Shown in pieces: positions 14,603-23,055 of a stretch of DNA of 32,647 nucleotides (position 1 is its first letter; every line of letters starts with the position of its first letter). The notes under the pieces are model-generated. The model searched no databases, was not told the origin of the DNA, and worked only from the letters and a program-made list of their open reading frames with translations. The DNA comes from a virus: IMG/VR virus record IMGVR_UViG_3300044675_003132, positions 1 to 32,647 of that record; one strand, written 5' to 3'. The translations under genes were made by a program, and so were the position numbers.

Positions 14603-16417
14603 ATGGCAACCAGACTAGAATCAGGGCAAATACAACTAAGGTCTGCGGGTGGCGTTCCTATGGAGCGTGTGACGCCCCAGCAAGTTGACTTTGTGGGACC
14701 ACGGGCAGAGGCTGCCGCCGCAAACACAATGGCCAATATTCTTGACCGAATGTCTCAGAGCACGTTTCAAAAGGCCGCAGAACTGCGTGAACGTGAGGGC
14801 ATACGGTTTGCGGCTGAGAACCCGCCATCCATTGCACAATTAAAACTTGCAGCTGGAATTGATGATGTGACAGGCGAGCCTTTGCAGGGCGGGCCAATGG
14901 TTTCTGCAATCCCTGGTCTGGGCAAAATATCAAGCGACATAAGTGTTTATGGCAAAGCATTGGCGAGGGCCAGGACGCTGCAGCTCGCGTCGCACTTTGA
15001 GATAGAAGGCCGAGCCGAGGCGGCCAAATTATTGACGGAAGTTCAAAACGGATCGATAACATCAAAGGATGTGTCGGCCAAATTGCTGACGGTTACTAAC
15101 GGCTACGCAACAGCGCTGGCAGAAGTTGATGGCGAGGCGTCAATAAAGTTCCGCGCCACAATGGCCACGCATGGCAACACCGTTTTAAATGCGGCATATG
15201 AGGCTGAGAGCAAGCGCAAGAAAGCGCAGACAATTGCAAAGTTTGATTTTGATTTTGACAACAGCATGCAGTTGTTAGAAGCTCAAATTTCTCAAGGGTT
15301 TTTTACTGACAACAACGGTCAGAAAAGATCTATTGATGACATGGCTTTTATTGTCAATAAAAACATTGCAACAAACTCAGTATTGCTGGGTGACGCTGCT
15401 TTGCAAAAAGAATACAGCGAAAAGTTTAGGATAGCCCTGCGCAATGCCAAAATTAACGCAGTGACAAAGCATTTGTTGACCGATGAATATATGGCTGACG
15501 CTGACACTACTTTAAAAAAAATCAGGACTGGCGATCTTGGCAAAATGTCAGATGTGATGCAGGGTTTGGTTATAAACGACTTTGACGCTGTCGCAAAGAT
15601 TACCGCCAATTACATAACAGCAAACAACGAGCGTGAAGCTATTGCAACGCGCAAGAAGGAGGCCACCAAATTAGCCGGCCAAGCTGCAGCAGTAGACTTG
15701 CTAGAGCAAATATTTCCTTTGGCAAAAAACAATCCAAAACGTGCGGGCTTAATAAATCAATTGCTGGCGCTGCCGCCAGGGTCAACACCAATCGGCACGT
15801 TGGACACTTTGTTATCGCCAGACAAGCCAACTGGTACTGGCGAGGGTAATTCATTAACAAACTACAACGCATTAGGTTTGATATTGAACGGCACAATCCA
15901 AACAAAAAAGGATTTGGATAAGATCCCTGGCCTTACAATTAAAGATAGGACTTCGCTTTTAAAATTACTTTTCAAAGATAACAAGTCTGAAGACGCGGCA
16001 TTGGATCGCGCAATAAATAGATTGGCAGAGTTGCCAGGAACAAGTGATGGAAGTTTTGTTCTTGACCCCAAAAGCGCTGAATTTAAAAAACGTCAAACTT
16101 TAAAATTAAGGGTCGCTGAAATAGAAAACGATGCAGTTCAAAAAGGCAAACCAATTACGGCGCCAGAGATTATTCAACAGCTAGAAAAAGAAGAACTGGA
16201 GAAAAAAAATAAATCTGATGCAAAGCAGGCGCAGGATAAATTAAATAACTACGCCAGAAACCCAGACGGCAAGGCAAAGCCTGGGCGTGAGTGGATTACC
16301 GGGCCAATTACCAGTAGATCTATTGATGCGTTACGACGTCAAGCTGGCAATGATCCTGTAAAGTTACGCCAGGTAAGAGACATGGAAGCGCTGTTAAAAC
16401 AAGCTCAAGGGAACTGA
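14603..16417 (+). CDS. internal virion protein, T7 gp15-like position, 604 aa
   Basis: This is the second protein of the ejection block. Its N-terminus has a segment with RVTPQQVDFVGPRAEAAAAN, and the body is long, helical and charged (FDFDFDNSMQLLEAQISQG, then DDMAFIVNKN). The start ATG is preceded by a short AAGG site (14593-14596). No catalytic domain is visible. In T7, gp15 forms the periplasmic tube during genome entry. By gene order and composition this protein is the likely counterpart, although sequence similarity to gp15 itself is not obvious. The 3' third of the gene uses noticeably more AT-rich codons than its start. Confidence 0.65.
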   Translation: MATRLESGQIQLRSAGGVPMERVTPQQVDFVGPRAEAAAANTMANILDRMSQSTFQKAAELREREGIRFAAENPPSIAQLKLAAGIDDVTGEPLQGGPMVSAIPGLGKISSDISVYGKALARARTLQLASHFEIEGRAEAAKLLTEVQNGSITSKDVSAKLLTVTNGYATALAEVDGEASIKFRATMATHGNTVLNAAYEAESKRKKAQTIAKFDFDFDNSMQLLEAQISQGFFTDNNGQKRSIDDMAFIVNKNIATNSVLLGDAALQKEYSEKFRIALRNAKINAVTKHLLTDEYMADADTTLKKIRTGDLGKMSDVMQGLVINDFDAVAKITANYITANNEREAIATRKKEATKLAGQAAAVDLLEQIFPLAKNNPKRAGLINQLLALPPGSTPIGTLDTLLSPDKPTGTGEGNSLTNYNALGLILNGTIQTKKDLDKIPGLTIKDRTSLLKLLFKDNKSEDAALDRAINRLAELPGTSDGSFVLDPKSAEFKKRQTLKLRVAEIENDAVQKGKPITAPEIIQQLEKEELEKKNKSDAKQAQDKLNNYARNPDGKAKPGREWITGPITSRSIDALRRQAGNDPVKLRQVRDMEALLKQAQGN

Positions 16418-16418
16418 C

Positions 16419-18299
16419 ATGGCATTTAGCCAAATCGAAAACAGCTACATGGACATGATCGCGGAGGCGTACAACCCGACCATGCCGCCAGAGCCGGAGC
16501 CGATGCCAGAGGAGCCGTCGCTGGAAGGTTTGCAGCTGGCCGCCGGCCCGAGCGCTACCCGTACAGACGCACCACAGGGATATGGTGAGGCGCGAGCTGT
16601 GCAACCGACTAAGCTGGAGTCTGCGCTTAAAACCGCAGGCGTCACGCTTGAGCAGATTGGCCGCTTTGTTGATGGTATCGGCCAGGTCGATGTGCCTGGT
16701 CTTGGCCCAATCAGCCTGGCTGATTTGATCCCATTTGTTGGCAGCGCAAAAGGTGAACGGTCGGTTATGGGAACTGATTGGCAAGGCACGCCAATGGTTC
16801 TGCAGGCACCTGCTGAAGGCAAGCCCATAGTTACAGGAACAGGTCAGGCGATGCGCTTATCTGACGACGCCAAGCTGGCAGCGTTTGACTTACTGCCTGC
16901 TCAACAGGCCGTGAGGACTGGCGCACGCTTGGCAGTCAAGGGCGCAAAGAAAGCGGTGACAGAACTAGGCCCGACAGCCGGCAAGATGGCCGAGGATTAC
17001 ATGCGGGCAACCGGCGGCATCATGGATGTCGGGCCAGGAAAATTTGACCCAAAGACTGAGCTGCCAAAAGCAATCGATGCTGTTTCGTCTAATCCGGATT
17101 CTCAAATTTATTTGCCGCAAGCTCAACGCGCACCATCCGTTGCGCTTCGTTTGGCCGGCGTTGATCTTCAGGGAACGGGCGACAAGGGAACCATTACCGT
17201 TAATGATGTTGGGACAATCTTAGAAAAATCACAACTTTCATTAAATAAAAATAAACCGTTAGATCCCACAAAGCCAAAAGAGTTAGCAAAGATGGTTGAC
17301 TCGGCTACCGCTGAAGCTGAATACCAAATGTCGCAGCCAATTAGCGGAGCCACTTGGTACGAGGATGACGTTCACCAGGCATTTATGCTGGGCTCAAAGA
17401 TTGTTCCAGAGCTCGCAACCGATGAGCCGCTTCGCGTAATGACGACGGCGTTTGCCGCGTCCACCAGCTACAACAAACGAGCTGGCGAAAATTGGCCGGT
17501 TGCGGTTCGCATTACGGAACACTTAATGAAGACCGGACAAATGGCATCACGCAATCCAGACAATGGAAAGCTATGGGGCGGCACAACCGGGCCAATCATG
17601 GAGCAGCAATTAAAGCTGCATGATTACATGATTAAGCAAATGGGCATGGATAAGTATGCCGAATGGTTATTGACTCCGCACACAGTAAAAGAAATTTCTG
17701 ATATGAAGGCCGCTTCTGGACTTTATAAAACACCCGGTATCCCAGGCAAAGCCACCGACATGAAGATGGGTGCTTTTATTATTGGAGAAAAAGGCGGCGC
17801 TTTCTTTTTAAACCTTAACGGTATCAAAGAAACAACTGCTGACAAATGGTTTACTAGAACTTACAACAGACACACGGGCACGCTTACAAGCGGGCCAGTA
17901 AGTGAACAGGGGCTGGTTGATGCTCCGCGCAATGAGGCCGAACGCGCCATTATGAAGCAATGGAATCGGGCTGTTGCCTCAAATATAAAACTGGATGAGC
18001 AGGCAAATCAGGCTGTCCTATGGTATTACGAGCAGAGCCTGTATTACAATTTGGGTGTCAAGTCAGCTAGATCGGAGAGCTTTTCAGATGGAGCCAAAAA
18101 CTTACTCAATGCCAGAGGAATCCCCTTCACCGATGCCGAGCTCGCTGGAGCTCGAAACCTCCGCAATGCGCGTCAAACTCCAGCAGAATCGACAAGCATT
18201 GCAGGAACAGGGAATCCAATCAGCGTCGGAGAAACTGCGCCAGCTGCAGGAACAACAGTAACCAGGAGCCGCCGAGCTCCAACTAAGGGAGCTCAATAA
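16419..18299 (+). CDS. internal virion-block protein with DUF7178-like region, 626 aa
   Basis: The gene starts one base after the previous stop. The first 45 residues are disordered and acidic, with a Pro/Glu/Met stretch (PTMPPEPEPMPEEPSLEG). A Gly/Ala-rich segment follows. The C-terminal half (about residues 215-550) contains YLPQAQRAPSVALRLAGVD, FAASTSYNKRAGENWPVAV, KMGAFIIGEKGGAFFLNLNG and ANQAVLWYYEQSLYYNLGV. I associate this region with a domain in phage ejection and large polyvalent proteins called DUF7178, but I could not check that. Function is unknown. The last 65 codons overlap a well-formed small gene in the +1 frame. Confidence 0.68.
   Translation: MAFSQIENSYMDMIAEAYNPTMPPEPEPMPEEPSLEGLQLAAGPSATRTDAPQGYGEARAVQPTKLESALKTAGVTLEQIGRFVDGIGQVDVPGLGPISLADLIPFVGSAKGERSVMGTDWQGTPMVLQAPAEGKPIVTGTGQAMRLSDDAKLAAFDLLPAQQAVRTGARLAVKGAKKAVTELGPTAGKMAEDYMRATGGIMDVGPGKFDPKTELPKAIDAVSSNPDSQIYLPQAQRAPSVALRLAGVDLQGTGDKGTITVNDVGTILEKSQLSLNKNKPLDPTKPKELAKMVDSATAEAEYQMSQPISGATWYEDDVHQAFMLGSKIVPELATDEPLRVMTTAFAASTSYNKRAGENWPVAVRITEHLMKTGQMASRNPDNGKLWGGTTGPIMEQQLKLHDYMIKQMGMDKYAEWLLTPHTVKEISDMKAASGLYKTPGIPGKATDMKMGAFIIGEKGGAFFLNLNGIKETTADKWFTRTYNRHTGTLTSGPVSEQGLVDAPRNEAERAIMKQWNRAVASNIKLDEQANQAVLWYYEQSLYYNLGVKSARSESFSDGAKNLLNARGIPFTDAELAGARNLRNARQTPAESTSIAGTGNPISVGETAPAAGTTVTRSRRAPTKGAQ
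18088..18261 (+). CDS. nested small protein in +1 frame, 57 aa
   Basis: An ATG with a GGAGAG ribosome site eight bases upstream (18074-18079) opens a 57-codon frame inside the end of the 626-residue gene. The product starts MEPKTYSMPEESPSPMPSSL and continues LELETSAMRVKLQQNRQALQ, ending in EKLRQLQEQQ. It has a disordered Pro/Ser-rich head and a regular charged helix or coiled coil. This is unlike the low-quality translations of ordinary shadow frames. It may be a small virion or assembly protein expressed by internal initiation. The main frame also stays open through the region, so this would be true dual coding. Confidence 0.5.
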   Translation: MEPKTYSMPEESPSPMPSSLELETSAMRVKLQQNRQALQEQGIQSASEKLRQLQEQQ

Positions 18300-21223
18300 T
18301 GGCCGAGTCACTAGAGCAGCGCATCGGTTCCATCCTGCCAGAGCCGGCAATGGAAGAGCCGGCAACCGGCGATATGCCGCTGGAGCCGATGCCTGCCGAT
18401 GTGGAGTCAATGGGCGCAGATGTTGCCCCGGTAGTTGACGAGCCCAGCATGGACGGCGTGCAGGTCGCGGGCCTGACTGACAAACTAATTCGTAAAGCAG
18501 TAACCAGCGCAGAGAAACGTGCCGGTCGGTCTATCGTTACCGACGCAGATCCAGCGGCCATGCTGCCAGAGCCAGGCAAGGTCGGTCGCTACACTGTCAT
18601 CCCTGAAGCGCCACAGACGACTGTAGACGCCATACAGAAGGCCACACAGGCACGCAAAGCAGCCGGTGCCACAAGGGGCAAGCCGTCTGTTACGCCGGCT
18701 GAGAAGGCCGCTGGCGTGACCGTAGAGCCATTTAACTTGACCCGGTATCAGACGGACGACGCGGCAGCCGTAATTGGTGGCGTGGCTGATTCGCTTGGCA
18801 TCAAAACACAGCGCGTGACGTTTGAGCAGATCAAGCAAAAGGCTGCCGACGGCGGCATCGATGAGCAGTTTCTTGCCAGGCTTGTTTCCCCTGACGGGAA
18901 GATGCTGCCCAACGCTGTCGAGACATACAAGGCGCTGCAGGTATTGGAGTCGAGCGCTGTCGAACTAGACCGCCTGTTTAAGCTGGTGGACTCTGGCCTG
19001 GCCAATGAAGTTGATAAGCTGGCACTGCGCCAGCAAATATCCTTTCACGGCCTGGTGCAAAAAGGAGTTAAGGGCATACAGACTGAGACAGCCCGAGCCC
19101 TGGCTGTATTTCGCATCCCGCGTGATGGTAAGTCGCAAGCGCTCAAGACGGTGCTCGATGAGTTTGGCGGCGACAAGTCTCTGTCTGACTTGGCTCGCTC
19201 ATACCTGTCGCTAGAAACCCGTGCCGCAAAGAATGGCCTGGTCGAGAAGTCCATGTTCTCTGGCGTCAAAGATGTTTGGATGTCAACATGGATCAATGGC
19301 CTGCTGTCTTCTTTTCCAACGCACGTTAAAAACATTACATCAAACGCACTGTTTGGCCTGTACCAGATACCGGAGCGTGCGGTGGCTGGCTTGTATTCCA
19401 ACTACCTGCCGCAGAAGATGCGAGCCGGCGAGCTTCCTAAAGGTCTGCGCTGGTTTGGTGATCGGGTGCCTGGGAGCGCTGAAGAAAAGATTGCTTTGGA
19501 TGAAGCGCTGACAATGGTGCTGTCCCTGCGCAATGGTGTGGCAGAGGGTTTTGAGCTGGCGTCCAGGGCGTTTAAATCCAACACTCCGCAGCTGGATATT
19601 GCCAGCAAGGTTGAGCTCCAGCGCATGCCGATGGAGACAATGGGGGAAACACTGCAGCGTATTACTGGTGCGCAAGCGGATAGCTTTTTTGGAAAAGGCT
19701 TAGATTTTTACGGTAAGGCGATTACCTTACCTGGCCGCGCATTGATGACCGAGGATGAATTCTTCAAGTCTGTGCTGTACCGCATGGAGATGAATACGCT
19801 GGTAACCAGGCGGGTCAAGAAGGTCTACCGCGACGCGCTGGATGGTGGCATGAGTGACCAGGACGCGCTGGCCAAGGCTGCGGCTGAGACTGACATTCTG
19901 ATGAAAAACCCACCTGCTGATATGGATGAGGCGGCCATGGCGTTTGCCAAGCAGGGTACTTTTACAGCTGATTTGCCGCCAGCATTGCAGAGTTTGCAGC
20001 GCATATTTAATCACCCAGCGCTAAAAATAGTGGTGCCATTCTTTAAGACGCCGGCAAACATTGGCCTCAATGTTATTGAGCGCACACCATTTGCGCCGCT
20101 GTCATCACGCTGGCGTCAAGATATTGCCGCCGGAGGAATCCAGCGCGACATGGCAATGGCGAAAGTGTCGCTTGGCACAACCACACTGACGGCCTTTGCG
20201 CTGTGGGCGGCAGAGGGTAACTTGACTGGCCGAGGCCCAGACCGCAAAGAAGAGCGCGACGCATTGCTACGCACCGGCTGGCAGCCCTACAGCATGAAGC
20301 TGGGGGACAAGTATTACAGCTACCAGGGCATGGAGCCAGTCGCTGCGCTGATGGCCATTGCATCAAACTATGCTGAGTACGCAAAGTATGAGCCAGACGC
20401 CAGCAAAGTTGAGGAAGTATTTATGGGCGCAGTCTATGGCATGTATGAGTACATGAAAGAGCAGCCATATCTGCAGGGTATCGCTGACGTAGGCAAGCTG
20501 ATCGGCTTTGACCAAAACAACAAGGTTGATGGCGAAAAGATTGTCAACGGCCTGGTCAAGCAGTTCGGCGGTTTTATTATTGGCGGCAGCCCGATGCCTG
20601 GCACAACGTCATTAGTGGCCAGTATTGACCGGCTGATGGATCCAACAAAGAAAGACACGCGGGCTGATCCTAATCTACCGATGGGTGTGCGCGGGTTTGT
20701 TGAATCGTTTAATCAGTACCGCAGCCGGCTTCCTGAATATAGCGAGTCAATGGTTGAGGATTTGAATCTTTGGGGTGATGCCCAGAAGCGCAGCCAGGGA
20801 AACCCGTTTGAGCTGATCTCGCCAACTAAAGTATCGTCGGAGCAGTTCTCTGAGGTTGATGATTTGCTGGTTGAAATACAGTCGCCGATTGGCGTGCCTG
20901 ATCGTAAGACGTCGTTTACCGTGGGCCAGGGTGATGGCGCAATGTCAACAACGATTGAGTTGTCGCCAGAGCAGCGCAATCGATTGCTGACAATTTACGG
21001 CAAAGAGACTGATGCCAAAGATGCAATATTGCAGACAATGAAAATGCCTGGGTATGACATGCTGCGCTTAGACGACAAGCAGAAGATCGTCCAAAAAGTG
21101 CATAGCGAATATATGAACAGGGCAAAGCGGCAGCTGATGATGGAATACCCAGAAATACAAGACAAGATAATTGAGACAAAAGAGCTGCAGGGCGAGCGCG
21201 GCATCTATTACAAACCGGACTAA
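18299..21223 (+). CDS. large internal virion (ejection) protein, T7 gp16 position, 974 aa
   Basis: This is the largest protein of the window, occupying the place of T7 gp16 just before the fibre genes. The N-terminal about 100 residues are acidic and disordered. The central region (about residues 325-400) has DVWMSTWINGLLSSFPTHVK followed by NITSNALFGLYQIPERAVAG, a pattern I know from large phage polyvalent proteins with LPD38-type domains. Mildly hydrophobic segments occur later (SLGTTTLTAFALWAAEG). No lysozyme or transglycosylase catalytic motif was recognised, unlike T7 gp16. It likely enters the host with the DNA and forms part of the trans-envelope channel. The start overlaps the previous stop by one base (TAATG). 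Confidence 0.72.
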   Translation: MAESLEQRIGSILPEPAMEEPATGDMPLEPMPADVESMGADVAPVVDEPSMDGVQVAGLTDKLIRKAVTSAEKRAGRSIVTDADPAAMLPEPGKVGRYTVIPEAPQTTVDAIQKATQARKAAGATRGKPSVTPAEKAAGVTVEPFNLTRYQTDDAAAVIGGVADSLGIKTQRVTFEQIKQKAADGGIDEQFLARLVSPDGKMLPNAVETYKALQVLESSAVELDRLFKLVDSGLANEVDKLALRQQISFHGLVQKGVKGIQTETARALAVFRIPRDGKSQALKTVLDEFGGDKSLSDLARSYLSLETRAAKNGLVEKSMFSGVKDVWMSTWINGLLSSFPTHVKNITSNALFGLYQIPERAVAGLYSNYLPQKMRAGELPKGLRWFGDRVPGSAEEKIALDEALTMVLSLRNGVAEGFELASRAFKSNTPQLDIASKVELQRMPMETMGETLQRITGAQADSFFGKGLDFYGKAITLPGRALMTEDEFFKSVLYRMEMNTLVTRRVKKVYRDALDGGMSDQDALAKAAAETDILMKNPPADMDEAAMAFAKQGTFTADLPPALQSLQRIFNHPALKIVVPFFKTPANIGLNVIERTPFAPLSSRWRQDIAAGGIQRDMAMAKVSLGTTTLTAFALWAAEGNLTGRGPDRKEERDALLRTGWQPYSMKLGDKYYSYQGMEPVAALMAIASNYAEYAKYEPDASKVEEVFMGAVYGMYEYMKEQPYLQGIADVGKLIGFDQNNKVDGEKIVNGLVKQFGGFIIGGSPMPGTTSLVASIDRLMDPTKKDTRADPNLPMGVRGFVESFNQYRSRLPEYSESMVEDLNLWGDAQKRSQGNPFELISPTKVSSEQFSEVDDLLVEIQSPIGVPDRKTSFTVGQGDGAMSTTIELSPEQRNRLLTIYGKETDAKDAILQTMKMPGYDMLRLDDKQKIVQKVHSEYMNRAKRQLMMEYPEIQDKIIETKELQGERGIYYKPD

Positions 21224-21255
21224 GCAAGTAAAATTTAACCAGGAAAGGTTGAAAC

Positions 21256-23046
21256 ATGGGCGTGCCAATTAGCAACGTGCCTCGAAGGGTGGTCTATACC
21301 GCAAGCGGTGTGGGGCCATACGCTTTCACGTTTGAAATATTGACACAGGTTGACATTGGCGTTTATGAAGGCGACACACTGCTGACGCTGACAACGGATT
21401 ACTCCGTCACAATTAACGAAAATGGCACTGGCTCAGTCACTCTTGTTTCTGCCGCATCCGACAACATTACTATTGTCGGCTTAAAAACAATTGAGCGCAC
21501 CACTGACTTCACCACTGGTGGCGATTTCTTTGCCAATACCCTTAACAACGAATTTGATGCGCAGACTATCTTTATCCAGCAGGTTGCCGAGACGGCAGAT
21601 CGTGGATTAAAAGCGCCAGTCACTGACCCAACTGATGTCAACATGACCCTGCCTCGCAAGGCAGATCGTGCAAATAAGTTTTTGGCATTTAACTCCGTTG
21701 GCGACCCAGTACCCGGAGAGACACCACCAGAGCTGACTATTATTGGTGACAACATTAGCTACATCCAGACCATTGGCTCAGACTTGGCTGGCACTGGGTT
21801 TGACTACGATCTTGGCAGTGTTTCTGATTCTGCTAGTGGCGCTCCTGCTGGCACTCCAGATGGTTATATCATTGGCGTTTACAACGCGCTAGACGACATT
21901 GAGGCAATCCAAGACGACACGGCCAACATAGCGATTGTCGCAGGCATTGCTGCCGATGTGACTACGGTCGCTGACATTGCCGCTGATGTAACTGCGGTGG
22001 CTGGCGTTGATGACGTTGACCTAGCGGCTGTTGCGGCTATCGCTCCAGATGTCACTGCGGTGGCAGCGATTGATACTCAAGTATCCACTGTAGCTGGTAT
22101 TGCTGCCAATGTAACTACTGTGTCTGGGATATCAGCGAACGTGACTACGGTCGCAGGCATATCCACTAACGTCACAACGGTTGCCGGTATTTCATCTGCG
22201 GTTAGTACCGTAGCCGCTGACGGAACAGACATCGGCATTGTGGCTGGTATATCCAGCAGCGTCACAGCACTGGCCCCTGTCGCCTCAAACATTACTACTG
22301 TGGCTGGCATCTCTGCGGATGTCACCGCAGTTGCTGCCGACGCGACCGACATTGGCACTGTCTCAACGAACATTACTAACGTAAACACGGTAGCCACGAA
22401 CATTGCATCGGTAAATACAGCGGCATCTGACATCTCCAAAATCATTGACGTTGCCAACGATCTCAATGAGGCCGTGTCTGAGATTGAGGTTGTCGCCAAC
22501 AACATTACCAATGTCAATGCGGTCGGGACAAACATAACCAATGTCAACACCGTTGCGGGCATTAGCGCCAATGTCACAACAGTCGCTGGGATATCTGCGA
22601 ATGTTACGACGGTTGCTGGTGTCAGCGCGAATGTTACGACTGTCGCTGGCATCTCGGGCAACGTCACAACCGTGGCAGGCATATCGTCTGCGGTTAGCAC
22701 TGTGTCTGGCATCAGCGCAAATGTCACCACGGTATCAGGCATCAGCGCAAATGTGACCACCGTGGCCGGTATTAGTTCTGCTGTTACTACAGTGGCTGGC
22801 GACTCTGCTGACATTCAATTGCTGGCAGACAACATTGGCACAATTGCTTCTAAGGCTAACGCTGGGGCGAACAGTGACATAACCTCGATGACTGCGGTGA
22901 CATCAATCACTAGCACAGGCGCATTGACACTGGCCTCTGGCGGTACGAATCAAGACATAACGATTGACCCTAGTGGCACTGGCAAGGTTAGCATCCCCTC
23001 TGATTTAGAAGTTACTGGCACGCTTGATTGCGGCTCAATTGCATAA
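21256..23046 (+). CDS. tail fibre with T7-type N-terminus and 10-residue-repeat stalk, 596 aa
   Basis: The N-terminal domain (about residues 1-155) matches the virion-attachment domain of T7 tail fibre gp17. It has RRVVYTASGVGPYAFTFEI, a segment with TTDYSVTINENGTGSVTL, then FANTLNNEFDAQTIFIQQV and LKAPVTDPTDVNMTLPRKA. Residues about 225-520 are a stalk of decapeptide repeats of the form VAGISANVTT, interrupted by AsnIle-rich units. The short C-terminus (SGGTNQDITIDPSGTGKVSI) is a beta-rich segment often found before a next fibre protein. No receptor-binding head domain is evident, so this protein is probably an adaptor or stalk with the following gene supplying the tip. Ribosome site AGGAAAGG is upstream. 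Confidence 0.88.
   Translation: MGVPISNVPRRVVYTASGVGPYAFTFEILTQVDIGVYEGDTLLTLTTDYSVTINENGTGSVTLVSAASDNITIVGLKTIERTTDFTTGGDFFANTLNNEFDAQTIFIQQVAETADRGLKAPVTDPTDVNMTLPRKADRANKFLAFNSVGDPVPGETPPELTIIGDNISYIQTIGSDLAGTGFDYDLGSVSDSASGAPAGTPDGYIIGVYNALDDIEAIQDDTANIAIVAGIAADVTTVADIAADVTAVAGVDDVDLAAVAAIAPDVTAVAAIDTQVSTVAGIAANVTTVSGISANVTTVAGISTNVTTVAGISSAVSTVAADGTDIGIVAGISSSVTALAPVASNITTVAGISADVTAVAADATDIGTVSTNITNVNTVATNIASVNTAASDISKIIDVANDLNEAVSEIEVVANNITNVNAVGTNITNVNTVAGISANVTTVAGISANVTTVAGVSANVTTVAGISGNVTTVAGISSAVSTVSGISANVTTVSGISANVTTVAGISSAVTTVAGDSADIQLLADNIGTIASKANAGANSDITSMTAVTSITSTGALTLASGGTNQDITIDPSGTGKVSIPSDLEVTGTLDCGSIA
21928..22815 (+). repeat. 30-bp tandem repeats encoding the fibre stalk
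   Basis: Units of 30 bases encode decapeptides such as AGISANVTTV. Some neighbours are nearly identical at DNA level: GGCATCAGCGCAAATGT recurs at 22708 and 22738, and GCGAATGTTACGAC at 22597 and 22627, both exactly 30 bases apart. Two denser blocks (about 21928-22350 and 22540-22815) flank an Asn/Ile-rich section. Such arrays can change length by recombination or slippage. Confidence 0.85.
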
Positions 23047-23055
23047 GGACTAGAC

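Noticed and set aside
22077-22814. 245-codon open frame on the minus strand opposite the fibre stalk
   Set aside because: It is an antisense reading of the 30-bp repeats, which are free of stops because of their repetitive composition. It has no ribosome site and its translation is just a periodic Thr/Val/Ala pattern.
21928-22815. CRISPR array
   Set aside because: The repeats are contiguous coding decapeptide units without unique spacers and lie in frame within a fibre gene.
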